Of a stretch of 64,000 nucleotides of DNA, positions 1 to 9,087 are shown one piece after another (the first letter of the stretch is position 1; each line of letters begins with the position of its first letter). The notes under the pieces are model-generated. The model made no database searches and was not told where the DNA came from. It saw only the letters and a list, made by a program, of their open reading frames with translations. The DNA is from Rheinheimera sp. EpRS3 (GTDB taxonomy: Bacteria; Pseudomonadota; Gammaproteobacteria; Enterobacterales; Alteromonadaceae): NCBI RefSeq assembly GCF_001513785.1, contig NZ_LNQS01000001.1, positions 1,116,001-1,180,000 of the forward strand, given 5' to 3'. A program made the position numbers and the translations under genes.

Positions 1-1
1 A

Positions 2-850
2 ATGCGCACAGCGCCGTTTTCGCTGGCGTTTGTTTACGATAACCCCAACAGCCACTACGTAATAGAAATGCAAAACGGCATTTTATCGCAGTGCCGCCAG
101 AAGGGCTTTGAGCTGGTGATCCACCCGACAGATTCTCACTCTGGCCAGGTGTTGCAGGAGCTGACCACCATTATTGGTAGCAATCAGGTCGGTGGGGTGA
201 TTTTGACACCACCGTTGTCAGAAAACCGTGAACTGGTGCAGCAATTGCTGGCCCAGCAGGCCAAGGTGGTGCGGATAGTGTCAGGTTCGGCACCGCCGGA
301 TGATTTGTGCCCGACCATTTATGTCGATGATGAACAAGCCGGTTTTAACATTACCCGGCACTTGCTAGCGCAGGGCCATCGGCGTATTGCTTTTTTGGGC
401 TATCACAAAGATCACCAGTCGTCACTGGGCCGCTATCGTGGCTATTGCGCAGCGCTGCGCGAAGCCGGATTAACGGTGTCAGAACAACTGGTAATCACCG
501 GTGATTTTACCTTTGACTCCGGTGTCGCCATGACCGAGCAGCTATTACAGCGCGGCGACAAACCCACAGCACTGTTTGGTTGTAATGATGAAATTGCCGC
601 CGGTGCTTTATTTACCGCCCGTATGCACCAACTTGCGGTACCACAAGACTTGTCGATAGTGGGCTTTGAAAACAGCCCGTTCTCGCGCCAAACCTGGCCG
701 AGGCTAACCACGGTGCATCAACCCAACGCTGAAATTGCCGCCAAAGCAGCCGCTTTGCTAATTAGCCTGATGCTGGAGAATGAAACGCAAACTGCACATT
801 GTGGCTTTGAGCTGCAATTGGTATTGCGCGATTCTGTTTCCACTTTGTAA
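2..850 (+). CDS. LacI-family transcriptional regulator (5' partial), probable GlcNAc regulator
   Basis: The visible 282 residues are the periplasmic-binding-protein-like effector domain of a LacI/GalR repressor: the start SLAFVYDNPNSHY is the usual beginning of that core, and the later stretches GHRRIAFLG, FGCNDEIAAGAL and QDLSIVGFENS are family hallmarks. The helix-turn-helix DNA-binding part (about 60 residues) must lie upstream of base 1, so the ATG at 2-4 is almost certainly an internal methionine. The gene ends just before a TonB receptor and a GlcNAc catabolic operon, and a LacI-type operator pair sits in the gap, so a NagR-like role (repression of the nag genes, released by GlcNAc or its phosphate) is inferred. 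The effector is not readable from sequence. Confidence 0.88.
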   Translation: MRTAPFSLAFVYDNPNSHYVIEMQNGILSQCRQKGFELVIHPTDSHSGQVLQELTTIIGSNQVGGVILTPPLSENRELVQQLLAQQAKVVRIVSGSAPPDDLCPTIYVDDEQAGFNITRHLLAQGHRRIAFLGYHKDHQSSLGRYRGYCAALREAGLTVSEQLVITGDFTFDSGVAMTEQLLQRGDKPTALFGCNDEIAAGALFTARMHQLAVPQDLSIVGFENSPFSRQTWPRLTTVHQPNAEIAAKAAALLISLMLENETQTAHCGFELQLVLRDSVSTL

Positions 851-889
851 AAATCAATATTTCAATACTAAACAATAGCTTAAAATTTA

Positions 890-927
890 TGTCAACGTTG
901 TCATATTTTTAATTGACAACGTTGACA
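890..927. promoter_or_regulatory. Double LacI-type operator
   Basis: Two 14-bp sites, TGTCAACGTTGTCA (890-903) and TGACAACGTTGACA (914-927), are exact reverse complements separated by a 10-bp AT-rich spacer. Each is itself nearly palindromic around CAACGTTG, with the central CG typical of LacI-family operators. They lie between the regulator gene and the TonB receptor and overlap a likely -35 box. Seen directly; the identity of the binding protein is inferred from the adjacent LacI-family gene. Confidence 0.75.
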
Positions 928-942
928 GTGTGATGCTAATTT
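913..942 (+). promoter_or_regulatory. Likely sigma-70 promoter of the nag operon
   Basis: TTGACA at 913-918 is a consensus -35 box. An extended -10 (TG at 934-935, then TAATTT at 937-942) follows with an 18-bp spacer. The -35 lies inside the downstream operator half, so a bound repressor would block RNA polymerase. This is a prediction from motif fit only. Confidence 0.55.
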
Positions 943-1037
943 GAACCTAGAGTGATTAATAAATCACCGCCCAGCAAGCTCGGGTACACAGGAAAAGACG
1001 TTCAATAAACCATAATTGGCAACAAGAGAGCGCAGGT

Positions 1038-3698
1038 ATGAACAGGTTGAATCAGCACAAGTTAGGTAAGAAAACAGTTCTTGCATCGATCCTGGCGTCG
1101 TTATTATTTCCGGCGCTGGCCCAGGAGCAACAACAGCAAACAGCATCTGAAGATGATAATTATGAGGTTATTTCCGTAACCTTCCGCGGTAGTTTAGTGG
1201 CTGCGGCAGATATTAAACGCCAGGACACTAAGGTAACCGACGCCATCACCACGGAAGATATCGGTAAATTTCCAAGCGAAAACATTGCTGAAGCTATTCA
1301 GCGCATTCCCGGCGTGCAAATTTCTAACGTTAACGGCCGTGGCTCAACAATCAGTGTGCGCGGCCTTGGCTCGCAATATGCGCGCACTACGCTGAACGGC
1401 CAGACGATGGCCAGCGCCGATTTTACCAGTGGTTTTCGGTTTGACATTATCCAGACTGAACTGGCGTCGTTGATTGAGGTGATTAAATCACCCACAGCCG
1501 ATATGGACACTGGCGGTTTATCCGGCACCATTAATATTGATACCGCTTCGCCTTTGTCATTCAGAGAGCAAAAAATTCTGCTGTCGGCCAATGGCCAGTA
1601 TTCAGAATTTTCACCCAGCGGTGATGTTACACCAAAAGCCAATTTTACCTATATTGACCAGTTTGCCGACAATACCGTGGGTGTGTTGCTGAACATGGGC
1701 TATCAGCAGTTAGACGACCGGGTAGATAACCTCTGGATGGACCGCTGGTTTGTTGATGCACAGGACGATGTTACACCGCGCCGGCCACGGTATCGCCGTA
1801 TTGACCGTGAAACCGACCGCACCTTGTTTAATGGTACCCTGCAGTGGCGGCCCAGCAACGAATTTGAAGCTAAATTTACTGCCGTATATGCCGGCGATGA
1901 CACCAAACAGGATCTAAATCAGCAGGTGTTTTTGTTTAATGAAGATCAGATCACCCGCTTAGGTGCTGCTGAAAATGGCGTGTATAACCAGATCCAAATT
2001 AATAACTTTACCACTGAAAATAACCGCCAGCTGGAAGAGAAAGACGCAAAATCAGAGGCCTACACCCTGGAGCTGGATTACGACTGGAACGACTGGGCTT
2101 TTAGCAGCGTGCTGCATTACACCGCGGGTAAAGCGGTACATGATGAAGAAGCGGCGATATTAGCCACGGTAATTTCCCAGGCTACGCTGGATATCTCGAA
2201 CCCGTCGAACGTGGTGTTTAATGTTGCTGAAAACTTAGCCGATCCGGCGCTGTATCCTGCGGTAATGCCGCGTAATGAATACCCCAATGGTGCCAGCCGT
2301 CAGATGGAGTCAGACGAAACCGCACTGCAGTTTGATGCCACCCGTCTGCTGGATTGGTACGGTTTTACCAGTATTTCTACCGGCGTGAAATACCGTAAAG
2401 AAACACTGGAGCGTGAAGTATACCGTACCGACCGTGCTGCTATTGGCGATGCCGATCCGGCAGATTTACCGTCAATGGCTGAGTATGGTTATCTGGTAAC
2501 GGATTTTCTTGATAACCAGATGAGTATCCCGCATAGCTGGATAGCACCCAATATTCAGGCCTACCGTGATGCACTGGTGGCAGAAGGCGTAACAGTACCG
2601 ACTTTGTTTGCTGCTCAGTCCAGCTATTCAATGGAGCGGCAAATTACCTCGGCCTATCTGATGGCTAATTTTGAAACCGAAGTATTTGGTTTGGCACTGC
2701 GCGGCAATTTTGGTGGCCGTTACGAGCAAACCAAGCGTGATGTAAACACTTATCTGACCGGTGACACTCACCCGGATAACGAAGAAATTAAACTGGCGAT
2801 AGGTGAAATTACCCAAAGCTATGATTACAACAACTTCCTGCCAAGTGCTAACTTTGTGCTGGCACTGAACGATGATATGCAGGTGCGTCTGGCTGCTGCC
2901 AAGGTATTGGTAAGGCCCATTTTAACCTCCAGCACCCAATTAGCTCCGTCGGAAACCTCCGGGGCAAACTCGGTTGGCAGCCGCACTTACACGGTAAACC
3001 TGGGCCAGCCAGAGCTAAAAGCTCTGACGGCGAATCAGCTGGATTTAGGCTGGGAGTGGTATTACAGCGAGGGTGATTCGTTAACGGTAAACCTGTTTCA
3101 GAAAGATATTAAAAACGGCACCGTCAGTGAGCTGGTGTGTCCGGCGCAATACAACGGCACTGCCCTGAATATGGCCGGTTCAGAATGTGTTGACGCTAGC
3201 GGCAATATTTATGACATCACCGCCATTTACAACGACAGCTCAACGCTGACGGTAAAAGGCTACGAAATTGGCTGGAACCAGGGGCTGGATAACCTGTTAC
3301 CGGTGGCCGGTTTTGGTTTAAGTTCTAACTATACCCGCATTCTGGTAGACGAAAGCGAAGGTTTTACCCTGAGCAATTCATCTGAGCAAACCTGGAATAT
3401 TACCGCCTACTGGGAAAACGAGGAATTCAGTGCCCGCGTAGCACTGAACCATCGTAGCCCTTATGTGCAGGACAGCAGCGATGCATTTTTTGCCCGTGAA
3501 GGCCGGGTGGTAAACGGCCGTAATCAGGTAGATTTGCTGTTAGGCTGGACCATCAGCGATCAGTGGTCGATGCGTTTTGGCGCACTTAACGTAACCGGCA
3601 AAGATGAAGAAGCCTACCGTGATGAGCAAACCCGTGCCTGGCAAACCACCAGTGTGATCGGCCGCAGCTACTATCTGGGTGTAAGCTTTAACCTGTAA
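1038..3698 (+). CDS. TonB-dependent receptor, probable GlcNAc-oligosaccharide uptake
   Basis: Outer-membrane active transporter of 886 residues. It starts with a Sec signal peptide (positive KLGKK, hydrophobic core, cleavage after PALA near residue 28). The plug domain covers about residues 60-175, with IAEAIQRIPGVQI, ISVRGL and LNGQ motifs; the rest is a predicted 22-strand barrel ending in the aromatic-terminated strand YYLGVSFNL. No clear TonB box was picked out beyond EVISVTF near residue 43, which fits its position. First gene after the LacI-type operator and co-directional with the nag genes, so the substrate is probably a GlcNAc-containing oligosaccharide. The size and plug style match the receptors found in carbohydrate loci of Alteromonadales and Xanthomonas. 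Substrate is inference. Confidence 0.9.
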   Translation: MNRLNQHKLGKKTVLASILASLLFPALAQEQQQQTASEDDNYEVISVTFRGSLVAAADIKRQDTKVTDAITTEDIGKFPSENIAEAIQRIPGVQISNVNGRGSTISVRGLGSQYARTTLNGQTMASADFTSGFRFDIIQTELASLIEVIKSPTADMDTGGLSGTINIDTASPLSFREQKILLSANGQYSEFSPSGDVTPKANFTYIDQFADNTVGVLLNMGYQQLDDRVDNLWMDRWFVDAQDDVTPRRPRYRRIDRETDRTLFNGTLQWRPSNEFEAKFTAVYAGDDTKQDLNQQVFLFNEDQITRLGAAENGVYNQIQINNFTTENNRQLEEKDAKSEAYTLELDYDWNDWAFSSVLHYTAGKAVHDEEAAILATVISQATLDISNPSNVVFNVAENLADPALYPAVMPRNEYPNGASRQMESDETALQFDATRLLDWYGFTSISTGVKYRKETLEREVYRTDRAAIGDADPADLPSMAEYGYLVTDFLDNQMSIPHSWIAPNIQAYRDALVAEGVTVPTLFAAQSSYSMERQITSAYLMANFETEVFGLALRGNFGGRYEQTKRDVNTYLTGDTHPDNEEIKLAIGEITQSYDYNNFLPSANFVLALNDDMQVRLAAAKVLVRPILTSSTQLAPSETSGANSVGSRTYTVNLGQPELKALTANQLDLGWEWYYSEGDSLTVNLFQKDIKNGTVSELVCPAQYNGTALNMAGSECVDASGNIYDITAIYNDSSTLTVKGYEIGWNQGLDNLLPVAGFGLSSNYTRILVDESEGFTLSNSSEQTWNITAYWENEEFSARVALNHRSPYVQDSSDAFFAREGRVVNGRNQVDLLLGWTISDQWSMRFGALNVTGKDEEAYRDEQTRAWQTTSVIGRSYYLGVSFNL

Positions 3699-3716
3699 TA
3701 CTTCGTAAAAACAGTA

Positions 3717-3736
3717 GCCTGCCGCCTGGGGCAGGC
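3717..3736 (+). other. Intercistronic hairpin between receptor and glycosidase
   Basis: GCCTGCC (3717-3723) and GGCAGGC (3730-3736) form a GC-rich 7-bp stem with a 6-base loop. No T-run follows, so it is unlikely to be a strong terminator. It may stabilise the receptor mRNA or lower expression of the distal genes. Confidence 0.45.
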
Positions 3737-3778
3737 GCTGTGTTGTGCATTATAACGATGATAATAAAAGGACATCCC

Positions 3779-6061
3779 ATGCATTTATCCCCGCTAAATT
3801 TGTCTCAGTTTCGCCGCAAGGCACTGGCATCCTGCTTGTTAGCAGGTGCGCTGTTAACCGGTTGCAGCCCGGCAGTTGAACCACCGCAAACCGTAGTGGC
3901 AGAACAACCAAACAGCGCAGGCGCTGAACCGGTGCGGCAACTGTTTGAACGGGTGGCAGGCCAGGCTGTGCCGCATGTGCATTTTTCGCTGGTTAACGAT
4001 GAGCAGCCAGATTGGTATCAGGTTGAGGCGCAGGGCGGCCAGCTTTATGTCAGTGCTAATGCGTTAACGGCACTAAGTTATGGTACTTATGAATATCTGC
4101 GCCAGATTGGCGCTATGTCAGTAAGCTGGGAGGGCAACCGGGTGCAGTTGCCACAGCAGTTTGCCGATTACCCGGCCGAGCGGGTTACAGCATTATTTCA
4201 GCAGCGCGCTTACTTAAATGTTTGTGCTTATGGTTATACCACGCCGTGGTGGAGCTGGGATCGCTGGGAGCAGGAACTGGACTGGATGGCATTGCACGGG
4301 GTAAATAATCCGGTAGCGATGGAAGGCCAGGAATATATCTGGCAGCAGCTGTGGCGTGAATTTGGTGTGTCAGATGAGGATCTGGCCGCTTATTTCTCTG
4401 GCCCGGCGTTTACCCCCTGGCAGCGGATGGGCAATATTGAAGGCCATGAAGGCCCGTTGCCACAGGCTTATATCGATAAAAAACATCAGTTACAAAAACA
4501 GATCCTGCAAAAGATGGCCAGCTACAACATGAAACCGGTAGTACCGGCGTTTTCCGGTTATGTGCCGGAGCAATTTGTTAAAATGTTCCCCGACGCCAGA
4601 ATTATTGAAATGAAAGCCTGGAGTGGCTTTCCTAAACCCACCTACTGGCTGGACCCTGCTGATCCGCTGTTTGCCAAAGTGGCCAAACGCTTTATTGAGC
4701 TTTATAACGCCGAATATGGTGAGCAGCAGTACTACCTGATGGATGCCTTTAACGAAATGCTGCCGCCGGTATCAAGCGATAACCGCTATCAGGATCTGGC
4801 CGGTTATGGCGAGGCACTGTATCAGTCGCTGGCGCAGGTTGTACCCAACGCCACCTGGGTTATGCAGGGCTGGATGTTTGGCTCCGATCAGCATTTTTGG
4901 GATCTGGCCTCCATCGAAGCATTTTTAAGCAAGATACCTGATGACAAAATGATGATCCACGATATCGGTAATGACCGTTTCGATGTCTGGCAAAAAGCTA
5001 AAGGCTTTTACAACAAGCAGTGGGTATTTGGTTTTATCCATAACTATGGCGGCAGCAACCCGGTATATGCAGATTTTGACTACTACCGTGAAAAAGTGGC
5101 TGGTGTGTTGCAGCATGAAGATAAAGGCAACCTGACCGGTTACGGTGTTTTCCCTGAGGGGATACATGGCACATCGTCGGCATACGAGTATATGTTCGAC
5201 GTGGCCTGGCAGGGGCAGGCCACCGCCACCGGCGAATGGCTGCAGCAATACCTGAATGCCCGTTATGGCAGCACCAGCCCGGCGCTACTGTCGGCCTGGA
5301 ATAAGCTGTACAAAGCGGTATTCAGCACTAAATATTGGGAGCCACGCTGGTGGGAAGGCTCGGCCGGTGCTTATCTGTTATTTAAACGGCCATCTATCGA
5401 ATACCTGCGTTACACCGGTGCGCCGGGCGATTTAACCATGCTGGATCAGGCATTGCAGCAGCTGGTCGCGCTGCCGGCGAAAGAGCAAAGTACGACGTTA
5501 TTCCGCTATGATTTGGTCGACTTTTCCCGCCATTCGACTACCCAACATATTGATATGTTGCTGCAACATACCATGCTGGCGTATCAGCAGGGCAAAGTAG
5601 AGCAGGGCGATAATTTCCGCCGCCAGGCCGGGCAACTGATACTGGGGGTGGATGCATTGATTGGTGGCCAGCAGGAAACGCTTTACAGCTGGGTTAATGA
5701 TGCCCGCGCTTATGGCGACACGCCGGAACTGGCGGCGTTTTATGAGCGCAATGCCCGCAAGCAGGTAACCAGCTGGGGCGGCAGCAGCTTAAAAGACTAT
5801 GCCTCCAAAGCCTGGCAGGGTATGTACGCGCACTTTTATCTGCCGCGCTGGCAGGTGTTTTTCGATGCCCAGCGCCAGGCCGCAGCAAGCGGTAAGCCAC
5901 TGGATACTGCCGCACTGGAGCAGCAATTAATTGCCTGGGAAAACGCCTGGCTGGATCAGCCGTTACCGCCTGCATCAGCAGTACCGGATGATGTGGTGTC
6001 TGCAGTAAAAGCGCTGCAGCAACTGGTGAAAGCCAGCAAAGCACCGCCGTCAAACCTTTAA
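3779..6061 (+). CDS. Alpha-N-acetylglucosaminidase (GH89, NAGLU-like) lipoprotein
   Basis: Glycoside hydrolase that removes terminal alpha-linked GlcNAc. The ATG at 3779 follows an AAAGGA ribosome site and gives 760 residues; an upstream in-frame ATG at 3740 lacks a good site. The N-terminus is a lipoprotein signal ending LLTGC, with Cys about residue 29. GH89 hallmarks include NVCAYGYTTPWWSWDRWEQE, the long WMALHGVNNPVAMEGQE segment, MDAFNEM (Glu about 326) and GVFPEGI (Glu about 460). The last two correspond to the two catalytic glutamates of the human lysosomal enzyme. Length matches the family. It sits between the receptor and nagX, so it should feed GlcNAc to the pathway from the cell surface or periplasm. 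Natural substrate (mucin-type, heparan-type or a microbial glycan) is unknown. Confidence 0.93.
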   Translation: MHLSPLNLSQFRRKALASCLLAGALLTGCSPAVEPPQTVVAEQPNSAGAEPVRQLFERVAGQAVPHVHFSLVNDEQPDWYQVEAQGGQLYVSANALTALSYGTYEYLRQIGAMSVSWEGNRVQLPQQFADYPAERVTALFQQRAYLNVCAYGYTTPWWSWDRWEQELDWMALHGVNNPVAMEGQEYIWQQLWREFGVSDEDLAAYFSGPAFTPWQRMGNIEGHEGPLPQAYIDKKHQLQKQILQKMASYNMKPVVPAFSGYVPEQFVKMFPDARIIEMKAWSGFPKPTYWLDPADPLFAKVAKRFIELYNAEYGEQQYYLMDAFNEMLPPVSSDNRYQDLAGYGEALYQSLAQVVPNATWVMQGWMFGSDQHFWDLASIEAFLSKIPDDKMMIHDIGNDRFDVWQKAKGFYNKQWVFGFIHNYGGSNPVYADFDYYREKVAGVLQHEDKGNLTGYGVFPEGIHGTSSAYEYMFDVAWQGQATATGEWLQQYLNARYGSTSPALLSAWNKLYKAVFSTKYWEPRWWEGSAGAYLLFKRPSIEYLRYTGAPGDLTMLDQALQQLVALPAKEQSTTLFRYDLVDFSRHSTTQHIDMLLQHTMLAYQQGKVEQGDNFRRQAGQLILGVDALIGGQQETLYSWVNDARAYGDTPELAAFYERNARKQVTSWGGSSLKDYASKAWQGMYAHFYLPRWQVFFDAQRQAAASGKPLDTAALEQQLIAWENAWLDQPLPPASAVPDDVVSAVKALQQLVKASKAPPSNL

Positions 6062-6074
6062 GCAGGAAGGCACT

Positions 6075-7151
6075 ATGCAATCACAACGTTTGCTGGCATT
6101 AGATTTATTCCGCGGTTTAACCATTCTGTTTATGATTATGGTTAACAGCCCTAACACCTATGGCGAGTTTTCCCATGCTTACTGGGATGGCGTTACCTTT
6201 GCCGATTTTATTTTTCCGTTCTTTCTGGTGATTGTTGGTGTGGCGGTAGCTATCGGTTTACAACCGGTAGCGCGCACCGCCCAGCAGCTAAGCGCTGCGC
6301 GGGTAAAAATTTTGCGCCGCACCCTGATCCTGTTTGGCCTTGGCATCTTCGTTAACCTGATTTACCTGAAATTTGCCGAGCTGCGCATTCTTGGCGTACT
6401 GCAACGTATTGCGCTGGTATATCTGGTGTGCTCGCTGCTGTCGATGCACTGCAGCACTAAGCGTCTGGTGCAAATCACAGTGTTTATTCTGCTGAGTTAC
6501 TGGTTACTGATTTTACTGGTACCGGCTCCTGGTCTGCCTGCCGGGCAACTGGAGCGTGACGCCAACCTGATTAACTGGTTCGACAGCCAGTTTCTGCCCG
6601 GTATGTTGTGGCGCGGTAGCTGGGATCCGGAAGGCATACTCAGCACTTATCCGGCCATTGCCAGCGGTTTATTTGGCGTCATTATGGGCCGGCTGGTGCT
6701 GTTGCATAAACAACAGTTACCAACACTGGTAATGCTGCTGTTTGTGCTGGGTTTTAGCAGCTTTTTGCTCGGTTGCCTGTGGAGCTTGTGGTTTCCGCTG
6801 ATTAAGCAAATCTGGAGCAGCTCTTTTGTTCTGGTAACCAGCGGTATGGCCAGCATGGTACTGGCATTACTGATTTGGTACACCGATGTACAGCAATACC
6901 GCAAGTTCAGCCATATTCCGCTGGTGTTTGGCGCCAATGCCATTGTGGCTTATGTGCTGCATGTGGCGCTGGAAAAACTGCTGGAACTGCCGGTAGCAGG
7001 TGTGTCGGTACATGGCAGTTATTTACAGTTGGCAGAGCAACTTGGCTTAAGCCGGTTTTTCAGCGCCGGGCTATGGATACTTGCCTTTCTGGCCTTGTGT
7101 TACGTGCCGGTATGGTGGATGTATCAGCGCAAAATCTTCGTAAAAATTTAA
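6075..7151 (+). CDS. nagX: NagX, HGSNAT-like membrane acetyltransferase/transporter (DUF5009)
   Basis: A 358-residue integral membrane protein with about ten hydrophobic segments. The start RLLALDLFRGLTILFMIMVN, followed by SHAYWDGVTFADFIFPFF, is the signature of the heparan-alpha-glucosaminide N-acetyltransferase family. Asn24 and His34 correspond, as I recall the alignment, to human HGSNAT Asn258 and His269, reported as active-site residues. In Shewanella-type nag clusters the homologue is called NagX and is thought to assist GlcNAc uptake; actual function is unsettled. It begins 13 bases after the GH89 gene and its stop overlaps the next frame (TAATG at 7149-7153). The neighbouring GH89 makes acetylation of alpha-glucosamine ends an alternative role. 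Confidence 0.88.
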   Translation: MQSQRLLALDLFRGLTILFMIMVNSPNTYGEFSHAYWDGVTFADFIFPFFLVIVGVAVAIGLQPVARTAQQLSAARVKILRRTLILFGLGIFVNLIYLKFAELRILGVLQRIALVYLVCSLLSMHCSTKRLVQITVFILLSYWLLILLVPAPGLPAGQLERDANLINWFDSQFLPGMLWRGSWDPEGILSTYPAIASGLFGVIMGRLVLLHKQQLPTLVMLLFVLGFSSFLLGCLWSLWFPLIKQIWSSSFVLVTSGMASMVLALLIWYTDVQQYRKFSHIPLVFGANAIVAYVLHVALEKLLELPVAGVSVHGSYLQLAEQLGLSRFFSAGLWILAFLALCYVPVWWMYQRKIFVKI

Positions 7152-7183
7152 TGACATCAGTAGTGCAGTCTGAGGAGATTTTA

Positions 7184-8074
7184 GTGCAGCAAAGCGAACC
7201 ACTTTTTATCGGGGTTGATGGCGGTGGCAGCAAATGTAAAGCCCGGCTGGAAAATGCCAACGGCCAATTGCTGGCTGAAGCAATAGCAGGGCCAGCTAAC
7301 CCGGCGACAGACTTTGCCCAGACAACCGACTCAATACTCAGCGCCTGTCAGCGCGTGTTGCAGCAAGCCGGTTACGCCAGTGCAATGTTAGCGCAAAGCC
7401 ATGTGGTGCTGGGGCTGGCCGGGGTAAATGTACCCAGGGTACAACGGCAAATGCAAAACTGGCAGCACCCTTTTGCCAGCATGCAGGTAACTACCGACTT
7501 ACATATTGCCTGCCTGGGTGCCCATGGCGGGCGCGATGGTGCCATTTTAATTACCGGCACCGGTACTGCCGCTTTTGCCACTGTTAACGCTAAGCAATGG
7601 CTATTTAGCGCGCAGGGCTTTCCGCTGGGTGATCGGGGTAGCGGTGCCTGGCTTGGCTGGCAGGGCGTGTGCGCCACGCTGGATGTGCTGGATGGCTTAC
7701 AACCGGCAACGGAACTGACGCGCAGTATTTGCCGTCGTTTGGGAGTAAGCAGCAATACCGATCTGATCAGCTGCTGCATAGGTTACAAAGCAGCAGATTA
7801 CGGCCAGCTGGCACCACTGGTATTGCAGCAACAGCAACAGGGCGACCCTTATGCCTGCGATATTACAGCACGGGGCCTGGGGTATATTCAGGCCTTGCTG
7901 CAACGGCTGCAACACACCGGCGCAACCCGCATTGTGATGATTGGCGGTTTAGCACTGCAGCTGGCGGCATTATTACCGGCAGCATTACAACAGCAACTTA
8001 GCCCGGTGCAGGGCTCGCCGGAAGTTGGCGCTGCTGCACTGGCCCGGCAGTATTTTCTGGAGAAAGTGATATGA
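7184..8074 (+). CDS. nagK: N-acetylglucosamine kinase (BadF/BadG family)
   Basis: Cytoplasmic ATP-dependent kinase making GlcNAc-6-phosphate. The frame is open far upstream. The GTG at 7184 is preferred because GAGGAG (7172-7177) lies six bases before it and the conserved phosphate loop GVDGGGSKCKA then falls at residues 10-20, as in the family; this gives 296 residues. An ATG at 7151 overlapping the nagX stop would add 11 residues. Other ASKHA-fold segments are visible: VLGLAGVN, LITGTGTAAF, GDRGSGAWLG and the C-terminal IVMIGGLA. Overlaps nagB-II by four bases (ATGA), indicating translational coupling. Confidence 0.92.
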   Translation: MQQSEPLFIGVDGGGSKCKARLENANGQLLAEAIAGPANPATDFAQTTDSILSACQRVLQQAGYASAMLAQSHVVLGLAGVNVPRVQRQMQNWQHPFASMQVTTDLHIACLGAHGGRDGAILITGTGTAAFATVNAKQWLFSAQGFPLGDRGSGAWLGWQGVCATLDVLDGLQPATELTRSICRRLGVSSNTDLISCCIGYKAADYGQLAPLVLQQQQQGDPYACDITARGLGYIQALLQRLQHTGATRIVMIGGLALQLAALLPAALQQQLSPVQGSPEVGAAALARQYFLEKVI

Positions 8075-9063
8075 CATTAATGCGACAGGAAGCCAGCGAA
8101 ACCTGGCAACGCATTCAACAGCAAATCGACAGTAACGGCAGCTTATACGCAGAAGTGGCAGAGCGTATTCGCAGCTTTGATCCGGCCTTTGTGTATATTG
8201 TTGGCCGTGGTACTTCTGATCATGCCGGTGTATTTGCCCGCTATCTGATTGAGGTAGAACTGGGCGTGGTGGTCGCTGCCGCAGCACCGTCGGTGGCCAG
8301 TTTATTTTCCCGTCAGCTTAAGTTACAGCGTGCGCTGGTGCTGCTTATTTCACAATCTGGCCGCAGTGAAGACATACTGGCACAAGCACGGGCCGCCAAA
8401 CAAAGCGGAGCTTTGGTGGTAGCGCTGGTAAACGATATCAGCTCACCGCTGGCGGCCCTGGCCGACTATGCAGTGCCGTTACTGGCCGGGCCGGAAAAGG
8501 CTGTGGCGGCAACCAAAAGTTATTTGTGTACGCTGGCGGCGATATTACAGCTGGTGGCGCACTGGAAACAGGATGCCGCGCTGCTTGGCGCATTAACCAG
8601 CTTACCGCAAGCACTGCAAAGCGTACTGGCGCAACCAGCCCAGCTGCAACTGCCGCACCTGCAACAACTGCGGCATTGTGTGGTGTTGGGGCGGGCCTTC
8701 GGCTATGCCATCAGCCGCGAAATTGCGCTTAAAATTAAAGAAGTATGCGGTATTCAGGCTGAAGCTTTTAGCAGCGCCGAGTTTTTACACGGCCCGGTGT
8801 CGTTACTAAACCAGCCACTGACTTTGTTAAATGTGGCGCTGGAGGATGAAAGCGCTGGCGCGCATCAAACGCAAATTACCGAAGTAAAAAAACGCGGGGC
8901 TGAAGTCGTCACATTACAAATCACCTTGGCGGATATTCATCCGCGCCTGCAGCCATTATTGCTGATGCAGCGCTTTTATCTGGATATTGAAGCCATAGCG
9001 GTGGCGATGGGCAAAAACCCGGATGCCCCGGTGGGGCTGAATAAAGTGACCATTACGCTGTGA
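8071..9063 (+). CDS. nagB: Glucosamine-6-phosphate deaminase, SIS type (NagB-II)
   Basis: Converts glucosamine-6-phosphate to fructose-6-phosphate and ammonia. It is the SIS-domain form described in Shewanella, unrelated to E. coli NagB and resembling the isomerase half of GlmS. Two SIS domains: VGRGTSDHAG (about 44-53) and SQSGRSEDIL (about 94-103) in the first, ISREIALKIKEV and SSAEFLHGP in the second. At 330 residues it lacks the glutaminase domain of GlmS, so it is a catabolic enzyme. It starts four bases inside nagK and is followed 24 bases later by nagA. Confidence 0.9.
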   Translation: MTLMRQEASETWQRIQQQIDSNGSLYAEVAERIRSFDPAFVYIVGRGTSDHAGVFARYLIEVELGVVVAAAAPSVASLFSRQLKLQRALVLLISQSGRSEDILAQARAAKQSGALVVALVNDISSPLAALADYAVPLLAGPEKAVAATKSYLCTLAAILQLVAHWKQDAALLGALTSLPQALQSVLAQPAQLQLPHLQQLRHCVVLGRAFGYAISREIALKIKEVCGIQAEAFSSAEFLHGPVSLLNQPLTLLNVALEDESAGAHQTQITEVKKRGAEVVTLQITLADIHPRLQPLLLMQRFYLDIEAIAVAMGKNPDAPVGLNKVTITL

Positions 9064-9087
9064 GTGTTAAATTGTGAGTGTTAGATT

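Noticed and set aside
5694..6080. 128-codon antisense frame at the end of the GH89 gene
   Set aside because: Shadow frame, with the end overlapping the nagX start; no motif.
6875..7183. Long upstream extension of nagK inside nagX
   Set aside because: Out-of-frame overlap with nagX; the kinase motif and the GAGGAG site fix the start near 7184.
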